From the NCBI GenBank assembly GCA_950295325.1, contig OX485807.1:29237666-29297665 (forward strand): DNA of 60,000 bases, read 5' to 3'. Both the position numbers and the translations under genes were made by a program. The notes beneath the pieces were generated by a model. It worked only from the letters and a program-made list of their open reading frames with translations. It had not been told where the DNA came from and ran no database searches. Shown here piece by piece: positions 21,061 to 33,991 of the stretch (position 1 is its first letter; each line of letters begins with the position of its first letter). The DNA comes from Polytrichum commune. Lineage: Eukaryota; Streptophyta; Polytrichopsida; Polytrichales; Polytrichaceae.

Positions 21061-24000
21061 AAAGTGCATGTTTGTCGATTTCTTCAACCGGATAAATAGG
21101 TTCTCCCACTTGTGTTCAATATTGAGTGTAGAGTAGTCATTAATATTTGGAGACGTAGTCCCACCACTTTAGAATTCATCATGAAGCCGTAGTCTTTATG
21201 ATGTTTGCTCTTTGATCCTCACCGAACCTTTTGTACCGATCAAATGTAGGGATCCGAATAAGAAAACGAGCCACTTAAGACCCATTTGCCTTACTGTGTT
21301 AGTTGTAGCAAATTTTCATGTCCAAGTGTTGCCCACTCTACCACCTTGCATTTTTATATCATAATCTTCCACATGCCGAAAGTTTTACTAGGACATGTCC
21401 ATGACTATATAATCTATGCGGTCAACATTGCCCATTTTTTTCTTCTAAAAACACCAAAAAACGCCAGATTAGAAATGTTTTGGGTGTGGGGAGATGGTTT
21501 TGAAATGAAATTGATTTAAAAGTCCGGGAAGTCAAAGGCTTATGGAACTAAAAGTACATCAAGACGGTTTCAATTCCCTAGATTGGAGGAGTGTAGAAGC
21601 CTCCATGAGATAGAGGCGAATATCGACATATTGTCCAATTGAAAGAAAGACTTGAGACTTGCTAATAATACATTCTCAAATAGTGATTAAAACAAATGCG
21701 TAATAGTGTCACTTACCCTATTTTGAGGTATATGTTGGGTAACATTGATGATTAACTTCATCACAATTGACACCTCATGACACTTGGCATTGGAGTGCGC
21801 TTACTAATATCTTGGCATGAGCATGTTCAATAGTGTTATGAAGTGCATGCCTATCTTACACAATGGTCTACAAGTTGACTACAGTGTACACAAATGACAC
21901 TTGGTATTAGTATGCTCAAGAATATCTCCCTCTTGCATACTAAAATATAAACACATGACACTTGCCATTAGTACACCCAAAATACTTTCCCCTTGCAAGA
22001 GTAAAATGCAAGATTATCATCTAAGGTATCCCAATGTGCTACTCCAAATGTCATAATGTAGATATTTTTTCACTTAAAGAAGTTACTAATGTTCACAAAT
22101 GGAATCGCATTGGCATTGAGTGGGCATGACACTTTGAGACCTCTAGGTGTCTAGTTTAGGCACTTCACAAATATGTACATGACACTAAATACCATAAACA
22201 AAGTAGTGGAATTATATAATGGACACTCCAGCACAAACTATGCCTCATTTTCAACTGCATTATAGAGGTAAAAGTGGTATAATCTACAATCACTAGGGAT
22301 AGGGATAGGGATAGTTGATTGTTGTCCAGTTTCAATTGCAATTCCATGATTTGAAGTGGGGGTAAGCAACAATGATGTTGCATTGGGGTGGTGTCAATGG
22401 TTGCTTCAAGTAAAATTCACATTCCTATGTGAAATAATCCTTGAGGTGGACTTAATCTAGTTTCGTCCCTAAGAGATGGAAAGAGCTCCACTCTAGCGAG
22501 AAAGCCTCCTTGAGATCATCAAATGTGGTTTTGATGATGTTGGGTTGTCCTGGGTTTCCTATTGAGATAGACCCCACGATGCCTTCCACATGGTTGTCAG
22601 CTGTGCCAGGTGTCAAATCCTTGTTCGGCAAGGTGTCGAGAAAATGAGGTTGCTTGACTGATTGATCAAGAGGAGGGTGGGTTGGCAAGTCATTGTTGAA
22701 AACCTATAATTAGCTCAAGAGCATAAGAGTCCATGGGGAGTTCTCCAAATTCAGCCAACAAAATAGGATAGGTTGTCAAAGAAACACACTTTGATTTGAG
22801 ACATTATATGTATCTTCATGCCCTTCTCAAACATTCCAAATGAGAGTTTTTCAAATCACCTCCCCAAATCTTAGTGCCATGTGTGAAAGTTGAAGTGGAC
22901 ATTAATTACAAGGTCAAAATCTACTCAAAGTTTTTCATGTAGCTAGGACACCGGATGTTTTGTAGTTGTGCCCTACATGCTCTTCGGGCCAAGCACTTAA
23001 AACAATTTATTTTTATTTTTATTTCCTGAAGCTTCTTTGGCTCCATATAGCCCTTATGAGAGTTGAGTTGGCAATGAGACATCCCAGATGGTAGAATAAT
23101 TGGTGAATAGTTTTCTTTTGGTTAACAGCCTCATTGCCTACAAAGTTCTAGGTTAATGATTTTGGTTCAAGCTTGGGGATGAGGTGGCAATGTAGGATAT
23201 GTGACATTCTAGCCATTGAATGGGCTTAGGAATTGTCCATCCACATCCGATTAAGGTATGTGAGTGTTATTCAGTTCATTTTTCATATTTCAATTAGACT
23301 TACACGACAAAACTTGTATCGCATTAGCAAATATACAATGAAACATCAACAAAAATCAGATTGAAAATTGGGCCTCCTTTGACATAGTTATGATTATCGG
23401 AAGTGCACATACGTTCTCCCAATTGTCTGCACTATTAAATATGAAGTAATTGAAATAATTTGAGGAAGTAGTCCAATCTCTTTTTATCATGCCGTTTTGA
23501 GGTGTTTGCTCTTTGATCCTTGCCTAACCACACACCAATCAAATACAAGTGTCCGCTAAAGAAATGTAACTAAAATAACACCTACATGCCTTTGTGATTG
23601 TGAATAAGGTAGAGGGGCCTTGAATGGTTACTTTTTACGACTAGCCCAATTCTCTAGGATATGAAACATTCAATTAATGCAAGATGGTTAACAAATCCAA
23701 ATCAAGGCCATAGCCATTTTCCTCATAATTGTCCAAGCACATATGAATATCTTCTGCATTAATGGGTACTCTCAATCCCATTAACCTTTTGGCTTCCTAG
23801 ACTCTAGAATCAATTTCATGTCATCTCATTATCAAAGTGGAAATATTTGTGCTCACTAAATGGTCACATAGGTCCCCCCCCAATTTGGTTGACTATCGAG
23901 TCTAGAATAGTTCTCAAACTTGGAGCATGTAGTCCAATCTCTCTTAAGCACATGTCTTTTTGGTATCTGGTCTTGGAGCCACACCAAACCTTGTACCACT

Positions 24001-24488
24001 CAAATACAAGTGTCCTAATAAGAAAAGCAACCAAATCAAGGTTGTCTACCTTACGAAGGTTAAATGTAAAAGTTAGTAGTGCCCAAAGTGAAGATTCTCT
24101 TCACTCTTTGGATGATCACAGAGTCTTTCCCCTTGTGACTACTGTTGAATCTAGAGTGGTGTCTAAATTTTGAGCACATGCCTCAAAATATAGTGTTTTG
24201 GTGCCTGTTCTGAACTACAAACATTGAAATTGACCACTCAAATTCAGGCGTCCAATTAAGGAAAGTGACCACATGAGGCCCACATACCTGTTTTCATCAT
24301 AGTAGCTTGAAAACAACATAAAAAGCCAACACTATTTGCCACCAGGTGTTTGAAACCAACACTATCTCAAAAGGTTTTACGAGAATCCTGAAAGGAAACC
24401 ACCTGAGGTTCAGATTGCAAAGGCATCTACCCAAGGGAGTGTACTGCGTAGGGAATCAAGAAGGAAAACAGGTGTGCCTTCATGTGAT
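21061..24488. other. intergenic with diverged dispersed repeats
   Basis: Segments at about 21140-21330, 23420-23600, 23870-24060 and 24090-24300 share, in order, AGTCCAATCTCT, TTTTTGGTGTTTG or a variant, a block like CTCTTTGATCCT, and CACTCAAATACAAGTGTCC. A 210-bp satellite relative sits at 23239-23410. Between 21.7 and 22.2 kb the phrase GACACTTGGCATTAGT recurs. No gene is seen. Confidence 0.5.
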
Positions 24489-27400
24489 TTACACACTAGA
24501 AAATTCTACAGCTGATGAGGGCTCAACAACGGGCACCATGTTATCTGCGCGCCTCCAGACACTTGTCACAGTTTTGTGCATGGGGCCCTGCTGACCTTTA
24601 TACAAGAAACCCTCGCTTTCTAGTTTTGTGATCATTTCGTTTGCTTCAATGTGTTTATGTGCTCCTAGATAGAGATCGACTACCATGTTGTACAAATTTT
24701 GATCTAAAGTGAATTTAGACCTCCGTATTTCCTCATACAACTCCAACCCTTCGTCATACTGGGCTTTCTTGAGGCATATTTTTATGAGAGTTCTATAGCA
24801 CCCCAAATCAGGCTCGATCCCCACCGCTTTCATGTTTGAGAAAACACGCTGTGCATCTCTGAGGTTCCTAGCTCTACCATATGCTTGAATGACCCCAGTG
24901 TAATGCCGCATGTCCGGATCTAAACCCTCACCTTGCATACGAGAAAGTACTGACTCTGCTGCAGCCCCTTTACCTTTGGCACCATATGCAGATATAAGCA
25001 ATAGGTATGTTGTGGTACTGGGAAGACAGCCTTGTTTGATCATCTTTTCCCGCAAAGTCTCGGCCTCCTTGAAACAACCCGCTCGAGCATATGCACCCAC
25101 CAAGTTGTTATACGTTACCTGTGCACAGAAACTGGAACTCAGGAAACAATCTGAACTAAAGTAGCAACATATACAGATCTCATGATCAAGAACCTTGCAG
25201 CACAGGAATCTTGAGAGGGTAGACCTCCTAGATGACCCAAAATTTCATGAAAAAAATCAGTGCAAAGCTGAAGATCGTTTCCAAGGTGATTCAGGTCATT
25301 TCCGATCAGTGATTTAAGGTTACAGCAATTACTAGAATCACCTTGGAAACGATTTGAGATATTTCCAACCTGATTTGAGATCTTCAAGCCATATTAATTA
25401 GAGTGATTCTAGTATTTGTAGTGCCTATATATAGAACCATGTCGAGAGCTCAAGTTACCTCATGAGGCTTAAAACCTTGCATTTCCATTTCATGAAACAG
25501 ATCTGCAGCTTCTTGGTATCGGCCTGTCAAGCATCCGCATTTTAGATGTATCAGTTCCAGGATTTCATGGTCGAATCAGAGAAATGTGTTTACCACTACT
25601 TCAAGTTTGAAAAGCAGTGTAGAATCAAGTATTTACCTTCTCCTAACTATTTCGAAAGTGCATAAGAGCATGACTATCATTATTAGACAGGTGTAAAGGC
25701 AAACAACCTGCAGTTCCATAGCAATGTATCATATGGCTGAAGGCTTTTTCATCCACGCCCTTATCTGATGATCGAAGAGCTTCAAAAGCTTCTGCTGCCT
25801 TCTCAATATCACCAGTCTTTGCATATATGCTGGCAAAGGAACCACAGCTCAGAATGTATAGCACTTCATACAGCTTTCACATGCTTCTTACCAGCCTCAT
25901 GGTATGAGTTAATAAGAAACCAACACCCCAACCACATGACTTCACTGCACCACTGTCATCACCACACCACACCACAGTGCCCTGATGCATTTTTCCCAGG
26001 ATCATCATCGCTGAAATCATTGTAGGTCTTCCCATATTTGTGGTTTGAATGGAGACCATAACTTACATATACAGGACCAGAGGTTGAGGAAGGTCTAAAA
26101 GTCAATAAACGTTGCAATATGAACAGTCTCTTGAGCCTCAGCAATCCCTTGACCAATAAATAATATCCAATCAGTGTGTAATGTGTAACTACAATTAGCT
26201 AGAATATGATAGAGATGTTACCAGTGCAAGGTCCTGGGTTAATGGATAGGCTAACATGGATGCATCGTTCATAATACATTTCTTGTGGTGCTGGGAACAT
26301 GTTTTATGAGTTGACAAACCTAATGAGTGTGCTGTAGGTTTGAATTGATGGCTTGATGCCTGCCGCTTGCATTTCCTTAAAGAGATTGATTGCCCCTCTC
26401 AAATTTCCTGAGACCTCCAACATCACCACATAATTGGATGCAGGCTGTCTATCCAGTAAAAACAAGCCCAAATCTTAAATGAATATAGGTGTGCTGGGCC
26501 TCCTTCCATCAACCTAAGGCCCGCAACCAGACACTCATTGCAAACAGAATCTGGCTGACTCCATTTCTAGCATTCATCTGCCATTGATGTCATGGTACAA
26601 GTGACAAACTAGTAGCCATATCTATAATGACGACAGAAAGTCAATTATACCTGACTCCAGGTTTGCTTTTAACATGGTGTTGTAAGCAACTGTGTCCAAT
26701 GTGACTCCTGCATCCTTTGCTTTTTGAGCCAAATAAGCAGCTGACTTGTGCCTACCTGCAACCAGAGCACAACATTTATTTAAAAAAGACAACAAAGAAC
26801 AAAATTAACTGAAGCAACAAACCCTCCAAATCTCCTTTAATCTGATGACTTGAGAGAACAGATATATAAACCAGTTTGAGGAGCTGACCTGGAGGACATC
26901 AATCAAATGCATAGAGCATCCATATAATAAACCGTAATGGTCTGACTAAATCCATATGAAAAACTGAACATTTCTTTGAGTTGGCAGTAAGTGGTAATTA
27001 AGAGCTTTCTTGGTTCAAAGAACTTCCAACATAATGCTGTGACCAGAAATTGCAAGATTTTGAGGCCTTTTCCAAGATCGGGGAAAGCATTTAGCTTGGA
27101 CAGTCCTCCATATTGCAAGCCTGGTACACCAGACTCACAATAGCACTGTTTATCACTGTACCTGCTTTAGTGAAAGCATGCAGAAGAATGCTGATGGTCA
27201 CACCATCATATGCAACACCAGATCCTTCCATGTCCCCAAATATCTTTTCAGCCTCTGCTAGCTTTTTGCATTTTATGCAGATTTTAATTATAGTGTTGTG
27301 TAAATATAAGCTTGGGGCGGAATCTCTTTTTTGCAAAGCTATAAACAGGTTCATTGCTTTCTCAAAATTTCCTCTTTCACCATAAGACTCAATCAAAAGG

Positions 27401-30400
27401 GCTGCCGCTCCATCCTCTAAAACGTTATTCCCGCCAACTAGCTTGACGAATAGAGCTTCTGCTGCTTGCAATTCACCTGAAATTGTGAACATTTCAAAAT
27501 ATGAAATGTGAGGGATCCAACTTCACACCAAGAAGTCCTTTTCTAGACAGTGCAAAGCAATGTGAATGACAGGGTATAGATCTGAGTGAAGTGCAAATAG
27601 AAACTCATAAGCCATGTGACTTCAAGATGAGGTGGAGAACTTTCACAAACATGCCACAAAGATGCAAAATTTGCACATTGGACAGGTCAATTCATTGTGT
27701 AAAACACTGAGCACAAATTCTTCATTCACCTACTTTCTTGGACTCATTTACTAGTATTCATGGGGGTCAGACAAATTTTGAGAATCAAACCAACCTGCTT
27801 TCACATGCTTGACAAGAAGTTGATTGAGAAATCGATTATCAAGTGCCACAGCCCGTTTTCTCACAGTTTGAGAAAGAGCAAGAGCGTCCTCCTCTTTGCC
27901 CATGATTCCATATAACGTGAACATGGTGGAGATCACCACTTCATCTGGATTATCCAAGCTCTTGAAGAGGTGCTCAGCTTCTTCATATTGCCCAGCTCTT
28001 CCATAAGCCTGCAGACAAAGGGATCATTCAGCTAATTACATCCATAACAATTTCCAATCCTTTACAGAATTTGCAATCAAGGGACAACTGACCAAGTGAA
28101 TAAGATATTAAGTCAAATTCAATTTAATTCAGGTGTTGGCTGAGTAGGTTCTCTTATAATGTAGCCATGCAACTAATTTCTGTGGAACCACACCATACAG
28201 AGAATGATGAATAAGAGGCCATTGTATAAGTTATGCAACCTCATTTCATCTTTGTCTCTTCCTTTAATCTTGACTTACAACCATACACCTCATGCACATG
28301 AAGCAGATTAAGATCAAAATTCATAGCACCTGAATGTTTGAATTTCATGGCTATACCTGAATCAAATTTGTAGTAATAACTTGGTCAGCAACAAAGCCAT
28401 CTTCCTCCATCTCTTGGACCACAATAAGTGCATTTTCAATTTGGTCCACATTGCAGTATAGTTTCACCAAAGTGCCATAGAATGATTCATCAGGTTTAAC
28501 ACCAACCTCCTGCATTTGTGCTTGCAAGTCCTGAGCCTCTGCAACCATTCCAAATCTGGAATACAGGTTCATCATGTTGCCATAAGCAACTATGTTGGAA
28601 ACTCCTGAATCAACCATGTCATTGAAAACCTTCATTGCCTGTGTAATGTCTCCTTCTTTCACATAACAATGAAGTAGAGTATTCCATGCTACTCGTGATG
28701 TTAGAAGCCCCTTCTCAGACATAATGTCAAAGAGCTTCAATGCTTCCTTGTATCGACCAGCCCGAACTCTTACATTTGCCATTGCTGTGTAAGTCTTCTC
28801 ATCAGATAAAAGGCCCGAGTCAACCAACTCTTCAAACACCTTCTCAGCTTCATCATATAAGCCTACTTTTCCATACACATTGATGATTGTGCAATAGACA
28901 ACCTCATCAGGAACACATCCCATTTTTTGCATCTCTGTGATGATCTCTGCAGCATTTTCATAATCTCCAGCTTTTGAGCATATATTCATCATGGTCGTAT
29001 ATGTGAACTTTGATGGGATGATACCCTGACTCTTCATTGCTTGGAAAGCAGATACAGCATCTTGAAACCTGCCACAGGATACATAAACACCCTACTTAAG
29101 GAATAAATTACTTAGTTCATATGTCGCTGTATGTAAAGTTTATTTTCCAACATGTATTGCACTAACAAGTTCTAGTATACAAAAAATGTGGACAGTATAT
29201 ACCTGCCAAGTTTTCCAAGCGTGGAAATGGCTATGTTATACGATATTTCATCAGGTTCATGTCCAGCAACTAACATGTCCTCGAAGATCTGCACTGCCTC
29301 TTCTAAACGCCCTTCTTTCCGTAGTGCGTTAAGTATTATCGCATGCATAACACTGTTTGGCTCCAAACTCTCAGCCAACAAATCCTCCCACAAGATGATT
29401 GCCTCTGAGTACATTTCAGCTTTGTAAAGTGATACAATCATTCCTCTATAAATATGAACTAATGGTACCAAGCCCCGCTGCCGCATGGCCCCATAAAACT
29501 CAAGCATATCTTCATGGCGGTCCCATCTTGCGTAAGCTTGAATCATGCAGCCCCCTGTCACCTCATCTGGTTCTAAACCCTCATCAAGCATCTCAGATAG
29601 TGCATCTTCTGCTAAATTAAATTTACCAGCCTGACCATATATGTTCAGAAGAATTGTGTAAGCTATTACACTAGGACTGTACGGCATCTGCAGCTTCATC
29701 CATTCAAAAAACACTTGAGCTTGTCGCCATCCACGCTGCTCTTTGAGCACTACACACATATCGCGGAAACTAAGCTTATTGACAAACGAACTCATCACCT
29801 GCAAATTTGATGCAACAGTATCAGAATTGTTGCAATATTTCATGTTGACCACCTTACTGCCAATATTATACAAATCGACCAAATGATCCTTTCAATGTGG
29901 TGATTGGCTCTTCCATCCACAGCACTACGCCCTAAACAAGGTTCCTTAAAATCTCCGTAATACCAGTTCTCAAAGTTCTCTTTTCAAGGACAACAACCAT
30001 AAGCTCGGACCATTCTAAGACGATTAAGCGCATGTTGCAGGAACGTCAAAACAAGGTCTACCACTTCTCATAGAGCTGGTCGCTAAGCCTTCAGAAGATT
30101 TTTACACGGACGCCATTCGGGTCAGTGCCTGTTGCAATGTGCTGTGAGAGAGTTAAATACATCACTCATGCCTGCCAAATAAGCACGTCTACTATTTCCT
30201 AGACCTTTGAGCGCCTGCAATTCAGTTTGCACGCACCCGAAAACGTGATATTAATCTCCACAAGAATTTCAATGTGCTTCAATAGTTTCCAAGAGTATGT
30301 AAAGGAGTGCGAAGAGAGATCCTTCACACGTATTCACATGCTTTCACATGCTATTCCTCTGGAAATCTTGCACTAAAAATACATATTCATTCTGAGAACT

Positions 30401-31126
30401 TTAATATGCTTCGGAAGTCTCCAAGTGTATTCTCGGGCTCTCATCTTACAATGAACACGTATGAAAAAATGTTAAGTGTACCTTGCGCATGTCGACAGCT
30501 TCTGGAGGCAATTGTGCGGTTTGACGCACAGCCGATATAGCTGCTTCTACACAACGGCTGTAACGCCGTCTCCACCGCCACTGCCATTTCCCGTCCGCAA
30601 GAAACTCCTGCATCTCATCAGGAGTTCTACTTATCCATCTCTTCCCAAGGCTAGCATCTGGTCCCTTGGACCTCCGTAGCTGTCGTTCATAAATCTCCCG
30701 CTCCTTAATAACTCGACGAGCTCCGTCATCTGAAAGTGGAGGCCTCTCTCCTCGCCGCAACCTCCAGTGATTGGAAGAATGTCCGTCACTAAGTTTCCAC
30801 GCCTCACGCCACGTTGAGAATGTGACCACACTATGACGACGAGAGTGGTCGGACTCCCTTGAAATTTTCGAACCAAACGGAACACGAATTGACTGGAAAA
30901 TGTGCTCATTCGAAGCACAATTTGGTGATTCGAATTGTGAGACGATTGGATGTAGGTGTCGCGATTTGATTGTACAGATGTTCAGCCGACGTGAGATTCT
31001 TGGAACTGTAAATTGAGGTTGCGTCAAGGAGTTCGTTCGATGGTTAAGAGAATGGAGCAAGGTTTTGTTGCGGTGCTGGAAACTTCCGCTCGTTTGAAAC
31101 TCCCTTGAATTAGGACAGTGAAGCAT
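24489..31126 (-). CDS. P-class pentatricopeptide repeat protein (EMB976-like), ten exons
   Basis: In transcript order the exons are 31126-30482, 29798-29203, 29068-28357, 28008-27795, 27476-27162, 26755-26651, 26407-26320, 25829-25708, 25523-25459 and 25118-24489. All introns are GT..AG, all phases match, and 3492 bases give 1163 codons without a stop. The first exon is rich in Ser, Arg, Thr and His with few acidic residues, fitting an organelle transit peptide. From about residue 250 onward it consists of roughly two dozen 35-residue PPR motifs, for example VTYNNLVGAYARAGCFKEAE. There is no DYW or E domain, so this is P class, a family that binds specific organellar RNAs for stability, splicing or translation. 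The motif order and the conserved FRDMCVVLKEQRGWRQA block before the repeats recall Arabidopsis EMB976 (At5g27270); this is from memory. Short alternating exons within the repeats are normal for such orthologs. Confidence 0.92.
25274..25353 (-). repeat. perfect 19-bp inverted repeat in PPR intron 9
   Basis: The arms ATCGTTTCCAAGGTGATTC (25274-25292) and its exact complement (25335-25353) flank a 42-base loop. It lies within the intron between exons 9 and 10 and would form a hairpin in the transcript. It may be a small foldback insertion. Confidence 0.85.
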
Positions 31127-31686
31127 GGTGAATAGGGACCTATGGTAGCTGACAAACTCAAAAAGGAATCAAACAAGCACTCTTTCTCTTTCCTTACATA
31201 CACATCTGCGTGTGTCAAGATTCTTAAAAATTGAGCTCCTAATTTGAAATGAAGCTCACATGTTCGCGAATATTTAAAGAATCCTTCATAGCGAACACAA
31301 TCTCAAAGTTCGAACTACGACATTCGAAATTCGGTAAGCTGTTTCAGGTTCAAGAGTTCACAGACAGCTATGGCAGAAAGAAAGCTCGCAATAGCACGGT
31401 TCTGAATTTCTTCGAGAGATTCTACATCACTGAAGAAAAAGAAAAAAAATTCTGCAAGATTCCTACAGCAGCAAGACGAATTTCAAATTCGCAAATTACC
31501 TCAGACAGATTCAAATTTTCTCATTCTGTGTCTACAATCAGAGAAAACTGCGATAATCGTGCAACGAAACAGAGCTTCGAAGGCTTGACAGGCTCCCGTC
31601 ACAGTTTCTAGGGCATTAGAAGGTATGGACGGATGTGGAATGAACTACTATCATCCATCCAGGAAAAGGAGGGGAACCCCGTGAAC
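31127..31686 (-). other. upstream region of the PPR gene
   Basis: This stretch probably holds the 5' untranslated region and promoter of the minus-strand PPR gene. On that strand it is rich in TTC/CTT tracts. A 120-codon frame on the opposite strand has no recognisable domain and is treated as chance. Confidence 0.4.
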
Positions 31687-32024
31687 TACACTAAATACTG
31701 TATTTAGCGTCACCAATTCTATTTGCCTTGCTCAATAGTTAATTGTAAACCGCCCGTATAGTGTCACCAACACTACATTAACATTATTTGTCATTCCTTT
31801 TAGAAAAAAATTGGACATTACTGATTTACAGTGACATACTAAGTGATTTTTCATCCAAATTTAAATCATCCATCATAGTAATTCATTACAAAAATGTTAG
31901 GGTGCATAATACACCAAAAGTGAATGAACTAAAAGTAAATTGAAATGATAGTATTTGTCAACTTACAAAAGGTTACCACAATAACATAAAATATCATATG
32001 ACAATAAATACAATATTTAGTGTA
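31687..32024. mobile_element. 338-bp inverted-repeat element, TACACTAAATA family
   Basis: The termini TACACTAAATACTGTATTTA and TAAATACAATATTTAGTGTA are inverted and themselves partly palindromic. The interior matches the interrupted copy at 2179-3304. It is a non-autonomous MITE-like element. Confidence 0.7.
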
Positions 32025-32070
32025 CCCATTGTTCTAAAACCCTCTCCACCTAACTTTATCTACACCTATA

Positions 32071-32285
32071 TGTGCCATTAGTTGCCTTTGCTAATAGGTT
32101 GGCTCTTCACCCATGCAAATTACCTTGGGTCAAAATGAGATTACAAAAGCTCATATTTTTATTTATTCTTTCACATAGTAACCAAAGTGATCAGCTAATT
32201 AACGTAGATTTTTATTGTGGTAACAAGTATTCCAAATAGTGTGGAATGTTGATAAACTAATTAGTATGGGGCAACCTAATTGCAC
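32071..32285 (+). mobile_element. 215-bp MITE, TGTGCAATTAGG family
   Basis: The ends TGTGCCATTAGTTGCC and GGCAACCTAATTGCACA are imperfect inverted repeats. The interior matches 3671-3898. Confidence 0.65.
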
Positions 32286-32738
32286 ATACTATTGTACTTA
32301 AGGTCAGAAATCAGTGGTTATTCTAGGTAAACACCTTGGGCCATCTAATTTATACTGCCTCAACCCTTAAATGTGTTATAGAGAGGCTACTAGATTGATC
32401 AATACGGTTCATTATGAGCGAAAACATGATTTGAGTTTCATATCCTAGGAGAAGTGTACCAATTAGGTTAAGAGAGAAAAGTGTCCGTTTAAGACCCACT
32501 TACCTTGTGTGTCATTTTTCAGTCAGTTGTGATTCAAAGTTAAAGTGATGGAAGCCAAACTTTATAATTTAAAAGTCTTGGCCAACCTCCGGTTGACATG
32601 TGGATTGGAAATTAAAATGTTTTCATGGCGGGCATGCCTGCCCGACCAGCCCGCTGCCCGGGAGCAGCAACCAGTCTGTTCATTCTATCCATGGATGAAT
32701 AAGCATGTGACTATGAATTCATCCATCCAAACTCCTTG

Positions 32739-32789
32739 AGCCCAAACCCTAAGGGCAGCCTTCACCGGCGCTCTCTTTCTCTCTTCCGT
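32739..32789 (+). promoter_or_regulatory. telo-box, site II motif and pyrimidine tract of RPL32
   Basis: AGCCCA (32739-32744, the reverse of the site II motif TGGGCT) overlaps AAACCCTAA (32744-32752, a telo-box). A CTCTCTTTCTCTCTTCC tract follows at about 32772. This combination is characteristic of plant ribosomal protein promoters and drives expression in proliferating cells. The transcription start itself is inferred to lie in or near the pyrimidine tract. Confidence 0.7.
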
Positions 32790-32842
32790 TGCAAGGCCAG
32801 GCCTCCGGGATCCGCCATCGCCACCACCACCGCCTCGCCACC

Positions 32843-33991
32843 ATGGTGACCCCTCTCATCAAGCGCGATGCCGTCAAGAAGCGCATCAAGAAGTTCAAGC
32901 GCATGCAGTCCGACCGCAAAATTTGCGTGAAGGTGTGTTAACTTTCCTTACCCTAACTCCCCACTGTCCACCCAGCAGCAAGACTCTCCTTGTTATGCTC
33001 TGCTCTGCTCTAAATTTTCGCACCGGTGAAAGAGCTCTCTAAAAGAACTAAAAGAGGATGATGGTTTGAAATTACTTTTGTCAATAGCCGGGAGTTCTTG
33101 GAAGTGGAAGGAGCTCGCATTAGGTCAGATATTGTTACTTAGGGTTCTCAAAATTCCGGAAGTGGTTTTTTATTCTTTGGATAGGGGATGAGAGGTAGAT
33201 GATGATCTAGCTTATGTCTGTAGAATGCATCAAATACAGTGTCTCCCCTTCATTGGTGGGATGCTTTGTTTGGGAATGGAGCTGATTTTTATGTGTGACT
33301 TGTATGGCAGACCAACTGGAGAAGGCCAAAGGGTATTGATTCAAGGGTTCGCCGTAAATTCAAGGGAACTACGTTGATGCCCAACATTGGTTACGGGTCA
33401 AACAAGAAGACGAGGCATGTGTTACCAAGTGGTTTCGTGAAGTTTTTGGTACACAACGTGAAGGATGTTGAGCTTTTGTTGATGCACAACAGGTAAAGGT
33501 TGAACTGTGATGCGGTCCATGTTCTTTCTACAGGGATATTGTAATCAAATGGATATCTTGGTTACCTTGGAACTTGAGAAGCATGAAATCTGTTTATATC
33601 TACGTATTATTGTGGCCTGCGAAAAATATTATCATCTACTGCTACGATGATGGGAAAGAGAGGTTTTTCTTACGTTTTATATGTGATCATAAAGTGAAGC
33701 AGCACGGATTCTATAACATAGTGTTTCTAGGAGCAGAATATCAGAAGTACCCAAACTGTTGAATCTTCCATGTTTTTGGGGGGCATTTGCTTATATGGAG
33801 GGGGATTTGACAATGAGCCATTAATGTAATTCTCAAACATGATCTTTATTGGTGTTGGCAGGAAGTACAGTGCTGAGATTGCACACAATGTGTCCACACT
33901 GAAGAGGAAGGCTATTGTGGAGCGCGCAGCACAGTTGAATGTTGCAGTGACCAATGGAAGTGCTCGCCTCCGCAGCCAAGAGGACGAGTAG
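32843..33991 (+). CDS. RPL32: 60S ribosomal protein eL32, three exons
   Basis: Exons 32843-32932, 33311-33492 and 33862-33991 join in phase to 133 codons plus TAG, the usual length for eukaryotic eL32. The start ATG sits in a CGCCACCATGG context. Diagnostic blocks are [52 protein letters not shown] and [11 protein letters not shown], ending in RLRSQEDE. The protein is a structural component of the large cytosolic ribosomal subunit. Both introns are GT..AG (378 and 369 bp). The upstream telo-box and site II motif support an active gene. No breaks are seen, and the N-terminal segment is slightly unusual in length and sequence compared with flowering-plant versions as remembered. Confidence 0.97.

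Noticed and set aside
20706-21095. 129-codon ORF with a 70-residue repeat
   Set aside because: It arises because the 210-bp satellite period is divisible by three; the peptide has no domain and earlier copies lack the start.
31249-31611. 120-codon + strand ORF upstream of the PPR gene
   Set aside because: It is antisense to the likely 5' leader of the PPR gene and has no recognisable domain.
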